Source: Reddybacter sp041622675
Lineage (GTDB): Bacteria; Pseudomonadota; Gammaproteobacteria; Pseudomonadales; Porticoccaceae
Assembly (NCBI GenBank): GCA_041622675.1
Contig: JBFJYH010000081.1
Coordinates: 1-6,571, forward strand
Direction of reading: 5' to 3'
DNA length: 6,571 bases
This document shows, one piece after another, positions 1-5,215 of the stretch; positions within the stretch are counted from its first letter, which is position 1; each line of letters begins with the position of its first letter. Made by a program: the position numbers and the translations under genes. Below the pieces are notes generated by a model. The model was not told the DNA's origin and searched no databases. It saw only the letters and a list, made by a program, of their open reading frames with translations.

Positions 1-83
1 GGTTAGAAGAACCCTGATAATGCTTTCGTCATGTTAGGAATATTTATAGGGATCAGTATTCATGGGGGTTAGCGATGATTTGC

Positions 84-121
84 ACCCCACGTCACTGCAA
101 CCAAATGCAGTGACGTGGGGT
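84..121. other. Perfect 16-bp inverted repeat (hairpin) beyond the 3' end of the unknown minus-strand gene
   Basis: Arms 84-99 and 106-121 are perfectly complementary, with a 6-nt loop (ACCAAA). The element sits 46 bp beyond the stop of the minus-strand gene ending at 167, so it is placed to stop its transcription or stabilise its mRNA 3' end. Neither strand has a clear run of T after the stem, so it is not a textbook intrinsic terminator. A protein-binding palindrome is an alternative. The rest of 1-166 holds no recognisable gene. Confidence 0.55.
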
Positions 122-166
122 TATTGGCTTCTCTATGGCAAAGTCAGCTCTTGGATGCTAAGGCTG

Positions 167-1045
167 TCAAAACTCAAGTTCATCGTCATCCGTACCCATC
201 AGATGCGATAGTCGGTCAATGTCTTGCACGTTGGCTTGGCCTTTAGCAATACGATTCCTTATAGCATGGATTTCAGTCTGTCTATGCTGAAGTTGCTCAC
301 GGGTTTCGCCGAATCTAAAACCGCCCGTCATTTCAAGAAATTGATCTTTGGGACGCATCTTCGAAGTCTCGTAGTGCATTTCAGGATCGCGCCAATCATC
401 ATTCACTGAGCCGCCAGCTTCAATATCGAAATCCTGAAAACCACGCTTACCCGCAACGCGATATAGGATGACCTTTGCGGCGAACTTAATAGTATCCCCA
501 CAAAACGGCTTGTCATCCAATGTTCTGCCTTTGTGATTGCCAGAAACCGTAATTTCTAAACTATCACCAGTATCAACAACTTTCGGGTCTTCATAATAAG
601 GAAAATCCTCAAAGGCCGCGTTGGTTTCAGCCATCACACCGGATAGCTCATCGCATATCAGGCTATCGCTATCGATTAAAAGCACTTCCATGACATAGTT
701 TTCAAGAGACTCATAAAGCCAGGCATCACCACCAAATAGACCTTCATCAGTTAAGAAATCACATAGGCTTGATGCCAATTCCATTGATGGAAATAGGTCT
801 TCCGGCAGCCCATTAAGGCAGCTCTTTCTTTTGTCCAGCAAAGGAATGTCAGGTATCAAGATGCCTGCATCCTCAAGCGAATCCAAGGGGTATTTTTGTC
901 GTGCAATAAGCGCCGCGTGACTTTTATAGCCGAAGAAGGCAGCAATAAGCTCTCTAGCATGAGATGCTTTAAGTTTGTTGCCCGTTTGTGACGTGTATGT
1001 TTCGCGCAGGAAATCCGCGCACAGTTTGGAAATGTCGTTACTCAT
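167..1045 (-). CDS. Uncharacterised protein, 292 aa, with an N-terminal GYKSHAAL-type helical motif
   Basis: I do not recognise a function. The ORF is open from 1117, but the ATG at 1045 is the better start: it gives an N-terminus of MSNDISKLC and has AAGGGA about 8 nt upstream. The 24 codons further upstream look non-coding. Residues about 20-45 form a charged helical segment (HARELIAAFFGYKSHAAL) of a kind seen at the N-terminus of accessory-element proteins. The middle, about 90-140, is acidic. Residues about 165-215 look beta-rich, and the C-terminal third is helical and ends in an acidic tail (DDDELEF). There is no signal peptide or membrane segment, so it is probably cytosolic. It is divergent from the excisionase/integrase pair and lies inside the element, so it is probably cargo. 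The coding call is solid; the role is unknown. Confidence 0.85.
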   Translation of the reverse strand: MSNDISKLCADFLRETYTSQTGNKLKASHARELIAAFFGYKSHAALIARQKYPLDSLEDAGILIPDIPLLDKRKSCLNGLPEDLFPSMELASSLCDFLTDEGLFGGDAWLYESLENYVMEVLLIDSDSLICDELSGVMAETNAAFEDFPYYEDPKVVDTGDSLEITVSGNHKGRTLDDKPFCGDTIKFAAKVILYRVAGKRGFQDFDIEAGGSVNDDWRDPEMHYETSKMRPKDQFLEMTGGFRFGETREQLQHRQTEIHAIRNRIAKGQANVQDIDRLSHLMGTDDDELEF

Positions 1046-1090
1046 GAGAACGATCCCTTCAATTATTGCTGGACTTCTAAGGTAGTGGAG

Positions 1091-1103
1091 AGTGTTTAAC
1101 ACT
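1091..1103. promoter_or_regulatory. Palindrome upstream of the 167-1045 gene, possible operator
   Basis: AGTGTT-T-AACACT is a perfect 6-bp inverted repeat with a single central base, 46 bp upstream of the ATG at 1045. An overlapping second pair (GTAGTG at 1082-1087, CACTAC at 1100-1105) shares the same bases. On the minus strand it overlaps a weak promoter-like stretch (TTCTTG, 16 bp, TAAACA). Its position would suit a repressor site for this gene. No regulator is identified, and a short palindrome can arise by chance. Confidence 0.3.
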
Positions 1104-1269
1104 ACACTTGCCAGCAAGAATTAAAGAAATCTGCGTAAGGCAGGTAGTATAAGTTGCCGTCTTTTTGGTCACTCTTAGCCAAGGCGATCAGCTCCTACTC
1201 GGAAAATACCATAATCTTCAGATAGTGCAAGAAAAACAGGTCTGTTTAGATGGCTCGATTATCTTCGCT

Positions 1270-1590
1270 TGGTGTTTAGGCGTTGGCCGGGCTTTACCGG
1301 GTTCGCTGGTCGCTCATTCCCCTTCGGGGAACTGCCGCCCTTTCAATCCCTAACGCTTCAGCCCTCCTGGCTGCTTAAATTCAGTAATAACCACACGCTG
1401 ATCCAACCCCGCTAGGGGCTTTGCCCCACGCGCATTGCAAGTGCAAGGCTTCGCGCTTCCTCACCCGTTCAGATTCCCCCGCTTCGCTCCTCCACTTAGC
1501 TGCGGCTTCCGGTGAGCCACCTGCAATTTGCTACCCCCACGCTTCGCCAGCGGTGCAGGAGCGCAGGACGCAGGCGCTGCGCTCAAAAGG
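1270..1590. other. GC-rich, hairpin-dense non-coding segment in the gap before the excisionase gene
   Basis: The 643 bp between 1046 and 1688 carry no convincing gene. The second half has several short perfect stems: TTCCCC/GGGGAA (1317-1322/1326-1331), CAGCC/GGCTG (1359-1363/1369-1373), CCCC/GGGG (1407-1410/1415-1418), GGGGC/GCCCC (1415-1419/1423-1427), TTGCA/TGCAA (about 1436-1447) and GAGCGCAG/CTGCGCTC (1559-1566/1577-1584). Small ORFs across it have low-complexity, non-protein-like translations. It could be a structured RNA, an origin or transfer region, or a cluster of small palindromic repeats; the sequence alone does not decide. The first part, 1104-1270, shows nothing recognisable. 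Confidence 0.4.
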
Positions 1591-1677
1591 GAAAATATCT
1601 TTCTTCGGATAATGAAAGGCAATTTATATCTTATCGTTGGCTAACTCTTACCATGCCTTGATGATCTTATGATTAAC

Positions 1678-1683
1678 AAGGTG
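1678..1683 (+). promoter_or_regulatory. Ribosome binding site of the excisionase-like gene
   Basis: AAGGTG lies 5 nt before the ATG at 1689 and supports that start. A convincing sigma-70 promoter is not obvious in 1600-1677. TATGAT at 1668-1673 could be a -10 element, but it lacks a good -35. Confidence 0.5.
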
Positions 1684-1688
1684 ACAAT

Positions 1689-1904
1689 ATGGATTCTAAC
1701 GGTCTGATATCCCTAAAGTGGGTAAAACTGAGCCAGTGGTGTAACCTAACGGGAGATACACGCGATGCTGTACATGCACGCCGGAAAACCGGCAAGTGGG
1801 CTGACGGTGTGCACTGTAAAGTGCGCGACGGCAACTTATGGATTAATGTTGTGGAGGGTCAGAAATGGGTAGAGTCAGAGATGAAAAGGTCGCACGCGGG
1901 GTAA
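1689..1904 (+). CDS. Excisionase-like small DNA-binding protein
   Basis: This 71-residue protein has the layout of phage and genomic-island excisionases. These are small winged-helix proteins that bind and bend the attachment site and steer the integrase toward excision. Residues about 10-62 carry the family pattern: W-V-K-L-S-Q-W-C near the start of the recognition helix, then DAVHARRKTGKW, a W-x-D-G-V-H turn, and a wing ending in GNLWINV with an aromatic W-V near 60. Its 3' end overlaps the downstream integrase start by 40 nt in another frame, so the two are translationally linked. Expression from its own promoter plus coupling to the integrase is likely. The assignment rests on recognised sequence pattern and gene context; it could instead act as a transcriptional regulator of the element. 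Confidence 0.7.
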   Translation: MDSNGLISLKWVKLSQWCNLTGDTRDAVHARRKTGKWADGVHCKVRDGNLWINVVEGQKWVESEMKRSHAG

Positions 1905-3115
1905 CACTGCGAATCTATGAAACTGGCGCGAAAGCACTTCGAATCGCATTCCAGTACAAAGGCATCACATGCCGAGAAACCCTCAAAGTCAAACCTAATA
2001 AGACGGGCGAAAAGTACGCCACCAATCTAAAAGCTGAAATAGAAAACCAGATTGAACGAGGCACATTCAACTATTTGGAGTACTTCCCCGACTCACCCCG
2101 AGCCGCAATGTTTGGGCACGCTACTACCAAACAAACCATTGGTGAGGCCTTAGACGAATGGTTAATCGATATTGAACACGCCCACAGAAATAGCACTTAT
2201 AACGCATACAAAAGAGCGGTTAATCAACTAAAGCCTTTTGTCGGAAAATATAAATTCAGGCACCTGGAGGCTAAGGTCATAAAGAAAATGATACGCCACT
2301 GGGGACATGACAGGGGCGTTACCCTGAAGACCATTCGCAACTATCTGTTACCCTTGCGAGCTGTGCTTGATGATGCTCTCAATGAAGAATTGATTGACCG
2401 CAATCCATTGGACACTGTGAAAGTCGCAAAGCTCATCGACAGGAAAAAAATCAGCTCAAACACTAAATCCTATAAAGTAGATCCTTTTTCTCCCGAAGAG
2501 ATCAGCGCAATTCTTGCCCGTATTGAAGATTTCTATGGTGAAGCTTGCCGCAACCTGTTTCAGTTTGGTTTCTACCAGGGATTACGCATATCGGAATTGT
2601 TTGGACTGAAATGGATAGACGTTGACTGGAAAACTAACCGCGTACGCATAGAGCGTGCAGTGGTTGAAAGAGTATTACAAGACGAGACCAAAACCGCTGC
2701 CGGTGAGCGGGAGATTGACCTGACTAGTGGCGGTCACGAGGCCTTAATAAAGCAGAAAAAGCACAGCCAGCTTCTCGAATCAGGTTTTATCTTTGTGAGA
2801 CCTGATGGGAAAGGCCCCTTTGTCGATTACGAGCACTCCAGTCACATGTGGAAACGAGCCTTAACCAAGGAGAAAATTCGATACCGTAATCAAAACCAGA
2901 TGCGTCACAGCTTCGCCAGTAACAAACTGTCAGGCAACGCCAATATCTTCTATATGGCTGAACAGATGGGGCATGAGACACCTGAAATGCTGATGCGGGT
3001 TTACGCCAAGTGGATTAAAGCAGCCCGTGATGGAGAGCAGATGGCCTCAGAGTTTGAGCGGAAGAAGCCTGGCAAAGGGAACGCTATTCCTGCGGGGCAA
3101 ACCTCGAAATACTAA
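1865..3115 (+). CDS. Tyrosine recombinase (integrase), tRNA-targeting type with arm-binding domain
   Basis: This 416-residue enzyme would integrate and excise the element by site-specific recombination. Residues 1-75 look like the DUF3596-type arm-binding domain (GVTLRIYETGAKALRIAFQYK). Residues 88-185 are a SAM-like core-binding domain (TIGEALDEWL to IDRNPL), and residues 205-400 are the catalytic domain. Visible catalytic residues are R241 (GLRISELFGL), K276 (ETKTAAGERE), R347 (QMRHSFAS), H370 (MGHETPEM) and nucleophile Y380 (RVYAKWI). The first histidine of the usual H-x-x-R is N344, a substitution I recall as tolerated in this subgroup. The start at 1865 is well supported: GGAGGG (1853-1858) lies 6 nt upstream, inside the excisionase-like gene. 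The gene ends about 75 bp before a tRNA 3' fragment, the likely attachment site. It appears intact. Confidence 0.95.
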   Translation: MGRVRDEKVARGVTLRIYETGAKALRIAFQYKGITCRETLKVKPNKTGEKYATNLKAEIENQIERGTFNYLEYFPDSPRAAMFGHATTKQTIGEALDEWLIDIEHAHRNSTYNAYKRAVNQLKPFVGKYKFRHLEAKVIKKMIRHWGHDRGVTLKTIRNYLLPLRAVLDDALNEELIDRNPLDTVKVAKLIDRKKISSNTKSYKVDPFSPEEISAILARIEDFYGEACRNLFQFGFYQGLRISELFGLKWIDVDWKTNRVRIERAVVERVLQDETKTAAGEREIDLTSGGHEALIKQKKHSQLLESGFIFVRPDGKGPFVDYEHSSHMWKRALTKEKIRYRNQNQMRHSFASNKLSGNANIFYMAEQMGHETPEMLMRVYAKWIKAARDGEQMASEFERKKPGKGNAIPAGQTSKY

Positions 3116-3116
3116 A

Positions 3117-3136
3117 ATCGCCCGCGTATCGCCCGC
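3117..3136. repeat. Paired 9-bp direct repeat between integrase and att, possible arm-type sites
   Basis: ATCGCCCGC occurs twice, at 3117-3125 and 3128-3136, just past the integrase stop. A shorter pair, AACTGT, is at 3150-3155 and 3160-3165. Integrases with an N-terminal arm-binding domain use short repeated sites flanking the core, so these are candidates by position. No binding consensus is available here to confirm them. Confidence 0.35.
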
Positions 3137-3190
3137 AAGTCAGAACAGAAACTGTAACCAACTGTTATTATTATGTTTTATAGTTGTTTT

Positions 3191-3220
3191 CTGGAGGTTC
3201 AAGTCCTCTCCTGGGCACCA
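3191..3220 (+). other. tRNA 3'-end fragment (probably tRNA-Leu), presumed attR core of the integrative element
   Basis: The segment reads as a T arm (GGAGG), T loop (TTCAAGT), T-arm complement (CCTCT), acceptor strand (CCTGGGC), discriminator A and CCA. The arm pairs with one G-T. The TTCAAGT loop and A73 favour tRNA-Leu; the anticodon is not present, so the isotype is inferred. No anticodon or D arm precedes it: 3116-3190 is element sequence following the integrase. Tyrosine recombinases that integrate in tRNA genes leave just such a displaced 3' end at one junction. Because the fragment reads rightward, the intact tRNA should lie at the far left end of the element, and sequence right of here should be the original chromosome. 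Confidence 0.75.
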
Positions 3221-3489
3221 TTACAAACAACTCTGTAAGATTAATCCTCACTAATCCACGCCAATCATTCCTTTATGTCAGAGGACTATTCACGGCCAGC
3301 ACTTATTTTTCTGTAAAACAGGGCTGGCGTTCGAGACATGCTCGAACCCTCTCCTGGGCACCATTACAAACAACTCTGTAAGATTAATCCTCACTAATCC
3401 ACGCCAATCATTCCTTTATGTCAGAGGACTATTCACGGCCAGCACTTATTTTTTGTAAAGCAGGGCTGGCGATCGAGACATACTCGAAC
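3205..3489 (+). repeat. Two tandem 143/142-bp repeats, each starting with the tRNA 3' end (rtT-like layout)
   Basis: Unit 1 is 3205-3347 and unit 2 is 3348-3489; a third unit starts at 3490 but diverges after six bases. Both units begin with CCTCTCCTGGGCACCA, the last 16 nt of the tRNA including CCA. The first ~105 bp are identical; the few differences, including one 1-bp indel, lie in the last ~40 bp. Each unit has a GCCAGC/GCTGGC stem (3295-3300/3323-3328 and 3438-3443/3465-3470). Each also has a following stem, perfect in unit 1 (GTTCGAG 3329-3335 with CTCGAAC 3341-3347) and weaker in unit 2. The arrangement parallels the rtT repeats after E. coli tyrT, each starting with the tRNA 3' end. 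Small ORFs across the repeats have no protein character. Confidence 0.85.
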
Positions 3490-3650
3490 CCTCTCCCGTG
3501 ATTAACACAAGACCTGCAAATCTACTATTACACCTCCCCATTTAAATGCACCAGGCTTTTATATTTCCTCTACTGTCTCCTCACCTTGAAAGGCGCAGCC
3601 ACTAAGGGCTGTGACTCGACATTTTTACTTAGAAAAACCTTTAGTTGTGC

Positions 3651-3664
3651 TATGGTGTGTACAC
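3651..3664 (+). promoter_or_regulatory. Extended -10 promoter with overlapping palindromic operator for the toxin-antitoxin genes
   Basis: TGC-TATGGT (3648-3656) is an extended -10 element 31 bp before the antitoxin ATG, with only a weak -35 (TTAGAA, 3629-3634). The perfect palindrome GTGTACAC (3657-3664) follows directly. Ribbon-helix-helix antitoxins usually repress their own promoter by binding such sites, so this is the expected autoregulatory operator. The motif match is seen; the regulation is inferred. Confidence 0.5.
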
Positions 3665-3686
3665 TTGAACACAGCGAGCTAACAAT

Positions 3687-3929
3687 ATGTCCACTACCAT
3701 GACTATTCGCCTGGAACCAGAGCTGAAACAGCGTCTTGATCTGCTGGCCAAAGCGACACATCGCTCAAAATCATTTCTGGCCGCTGAAGCTCTTCGTGAC
3801 TTTGTAGAACTCAACGAATGGCAGGTTCAGGAGATTCAATCTGCATTGAAAGAAGCCGATAACGGCGACTTTGCCTCCAAGCAAACAGTGAACAAGACGC
3901 TAAACAAGTGGGGCGTCGATGCAGGTTAA
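3687..3929 (+). CDS. Ribbon-helix-helix (CopG/ParD-like) antitoxin
   Basis: This 80-residue protein is the likely antitoxin of a type II toxin-antitoxin pair. The N-terminal third (TTMTIRLEPELKQRLDLLA) is a ribbon-helix-helix DNA-binding fold: an alternating beta strand (MTIRL) followed by two helices, with the turn near THRSKSFLAAEAL. This half would dimerise and bind the operator at 3657-3664. The C-terminal half, about residues 42-80, is charged and helical (ELNEWQVQEIQSALKEA), as expected for the segment that wraps and neutralises the toxin. The gene overlaps the toxin start by 11 nt, giving coupled translation. Context and family are clear; ParD, RelB-like and StbD-like names are used loosely for such proteins, so no symbol is given. 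Confidence 0.9.
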   Translation: MSTTMTIRLEPELKQRLDLLAKATHRSKSFLAAEALRDFVELNEWQVQEIQSALKEADNGDFASKQTVNKTLNKWGVDAG

Positions 3930-4209
3930 ATGGCTAAACACCGCCCTGCAAAACCTTGACGATGAAGCTGAATATATTGCCAAAGACGACCCAGCCGCTG
4001 CTCGGCTTATTGTTCAGCGTATTGTCGACGCAATTAACCTATTACCCGCGAATCCTGCGCTTGGCCATTCCGGCCGTATTCTAGGTACCCGTGAGCTAGT
4101 AGTGCCAGATACCCGTTACATAGTGCCTTACCGGGTCAGGCCTCGCCTGCAACATATAGAAATCCTACGTATTTTCCATACGTCACGACGCCTACCTAAA
4201 CACTGGTAA
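3919..4209 (+). CDS. RelE/ParE-superfamily toxin
   Basis: This 96-residue basic protein follows and overlaps the antitoxin gene. It shows the RelE/ParE pattern: an N-terminal strand (VKWLNTALQNL), an acidic helix with IAKDDPAAARLIVQRIVDAI, the turn LLPANPALGHSGRI, the conserved block GTRELVVPDTRYIVPYRV, and a final strand IEILRIFHTSRRLP. Members either cleave mRNA at the ribosome or poison DNA gyrase. The PDTRYIVPYRV and FHTSRR blocks are those of the family, but the target cannot be read from sequence alone. A weak GGGG precedes the ATG. The reading frame looks intact and full length. The gene converges on the vsr gene with 78 bp between. Confidence 0.92.
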   Translation: MQVKWLNTALQNLDDEAEYIAKDDPAAARLIVQRIVDAINLLPANPALGHSGRILGTRELVVPDTRYIVPYRVRPRLQHIEILRIFHTSRRLPKHW

Positions 4210-4287
4210 TTGTTCTTTTATTCAAGAGAGCTGGCCTTTGAGCTGTATTAGAACCCTACTCTGAAAACCACTGCAAAAGGTAAGCTT

Positions 4288-4710
4288 TCAGCTTTCCCGG
4301 TAACCGGTCTCAAAATAGCAACCATCACCTGCCTTGATGAATTCATCCAATCTTTTTATAGCGTTTTGAAACTCACTATTTCTTCGAGTCACGCATTCCC
4401 AGTTAACCGCAACACGCCAGCCCTCCTCTCTCAGCTGACTTAACACCCGCTGATCGCGTTGCTTATTATCCGAAAACCTCATCTTCCACTTACCCGAATA
4501 ACGCCTATCAGAGCAAGCGAGCTTGCAGCCCTCATACTGATGCCAGTAGCAACCGTATGTAAAAACATCCACCCTGTGGCGACGCAAGACAATATCCGGT
4601 TTGATTTCGCCTACCTTGCTGCCCAGGCGGAAACGATAACCAAGCCGATGAAAAGCCTTGCGGGTGAGCATTTCTGGTTTGGTACTACTGGAACGTATGC
4701 CGGACATCAT
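4288..4710 (-). CDS. vsr: Very short patch repair (Vsr) endonuclease, with altered start and active-site histidines
   Basis: Vsr nicks 5' of the T in T:G mismatches that arise by deamination of 5-methylcytosine in Dcm-type CCWGG sites. The family pattern is clear: a conserved MMSGIRSSSTKPEM start block, catalytic D39 in KPDIVL, the GCYWH core (53-57), cysteines C54, C62 and C106, and WRVAVNWEC (98-106). Two positions are unusual. The histidine before GC is Y52, and the zinc-binding histidine after W-H is Y59. The usual N-terminus (VDVVDKKTRSR) is encoded in frame upstream to 4746 but contains no ATG, GTG or TTG; only ATT (4744-4746) could start it. That ATT follows the methyltransferase stop by 2 nt. 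The first in-frame ATG, at 4710, has no clear ribosome binding site and would omit 12 conserved residues. The product may be poorly expressed or inactive. Confidence 0.85.
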   Translation of the reverse strand: MMSGIRSSSTKPEMLTRKAFHRLGYRFRLGSKVGEIKPDIVLRRHRVDVFTYGCYWHQYEGCKLACSDRRYSGKWKMRFSDNKQRDQRVLSQLREEGWRVAVNWECVTRRNSEFQNAIKRLDEFIKAGDGCYFETGYRES

Positions 4711-4748
4711 CCGGCTACGAGTCTTTTTATCTACGACGTCAACAATGA

Positions 4749-5036
4749 CTACGCGTTCAAACTCAGTGAATACTGATACACATGAACGTTTTCTTCATCC
4801 TTGAGGCTCAGAATGTGCGGTTTCATAATTCTCGCGATTTCGTCGATGACCGGCACAACAACAGAATTACCAAACTGCTTATATGACTGAGTATCAGAAG
4901 CCGGAATTTTAAAGTTAGCTTCCCCTGGTTTGTCGTACCCCATCAAACGGGCACATTCACGTGGGGTCAATCTTCTTGGATTACCAGACCCTCTAGATAC
5001 CAGTATTTCAGAACCAAGCTTGTAACATCTAAAAGC
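4749..5036 (-). pseudogene. Truncated Dcm-like DNA (cytosine-5) methyltransferase, C-terminal remnant
   Basis: Only about 95 codons are open, from 5036 to the TAG at 4749. They match the C-terminal end of Dcm-type methyltransferases: GSEIL near the start, PRRLTPRECARLMGY, then GEANFKIPASDTQSYKQFGNSVVVPV. These are motifs IX (end) and X, close to E. coli Dcm as I remember it. The catalytic half, with the AdoMet loop (motif I), the PC motif (IV) and ENV (VI), is absent from this window. Two in-frame stops (TAG 5040-5042, TAA 5037-5039) block any extension. A TTG at 4970 would open a shorter frame but makes no biological sense as a complete enzyme. The remnant ends 2 nt before the ATT that may start vsr, preserving the dcm-vsr order. 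It cannot methylate DNA alone. Confidence 0.85.
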
Positions 5037-5064
5037 TTACTAGCCGTCACGGTACACCCGTTCG

Positions 5065-5215
5065 TTAGAACGCAGCACAATGTACTGATAAACAACAATC
5101 CCAAGACTGTTCGCTAGCCAACCGAAGGGCTTCTAACAGATGAGGTATTTCTCCCCATAGATTCATAGATAAAACCTCTTTATTCGTAGCCGGTCTTAAA
5201 GACAAAAACTCATGA
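5065..5215 (-). pseudogene. Probable frameshifted 3' part of the unknown gene at 5210-5476
   Basis: In the +1 frame relative to the upstream gene, codons after the TTTTT run near 5213-5217 read HEFLSLRPATNKEVLSMN, then WGEIPHLLEALRLASEQSWD, with a stop at 5065. This stretch has coding character (amphipathic helix, balanced composition), whereas the upstream frame ends at once after the run (ADHAFS, TGA). Removing one T would join the two into a single protein of about 136 residues ending DCCLSVHCAAF. Whether this is an inactivating mutation, a sequencing error or a programmed shift cannot be told here. Confidence 0.55.

Noticed and set aside
84..121. Intrinsic terminator
   Set aside because: The stem is strong but neither strand has a following T run, so it is reported only as a hairpin.
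1165..1612. Two small plus-strand ORFs (1165-1353 and 1421-1612)
   Set aside because: Low-complexity translations over hairpin-rich sequence, no ribosome binding sites and no recognisable protein pattern.
3116..3220. Complete tRNA gene
   Set aside because: Only the T arm, acceptor strand and CCA are present; no anticodon or D arm and no matching 5' acceptor strand upstream.
3027..3381. Small plus-strand ORFs across the integrase end and the repeats
   Set aside because: They run through the integrase 3' end, the tRNA fragment and the repeats; their composition is not protein-like.
3205..3489. CRISPR-like array
   Set aside because: The units are 142-143 bp, contiguous without spacers, only two in number, and start with a tRNA end.
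3593..3613. Terminator before the toxin-antitoxin promoter
   Set aside because: A 7-bp stem (CGCAGCC/GGCTGTG) exists, but the T run comes about 9 nt later, too far for a clear terminator.
4459..4776. Plus-strand ORF opposite vsr
   Set aside because: It is antisense to a gene with clear Vsr family motifs and has no motif of its own.
4749..4970. TTG-initiated 73-residue gene as a complete protein
   Set aside because: Homology to methyltransferases continues upstream of the TTG (GSEIL, PRRL) to 5036, so this is the tail of a broken gene.
5020..5070. Integron attC site
   Set aside because: GTTAGAA near 5064 does not fit the GTTRRRY core, and no matching RYYYAAC partner was found.
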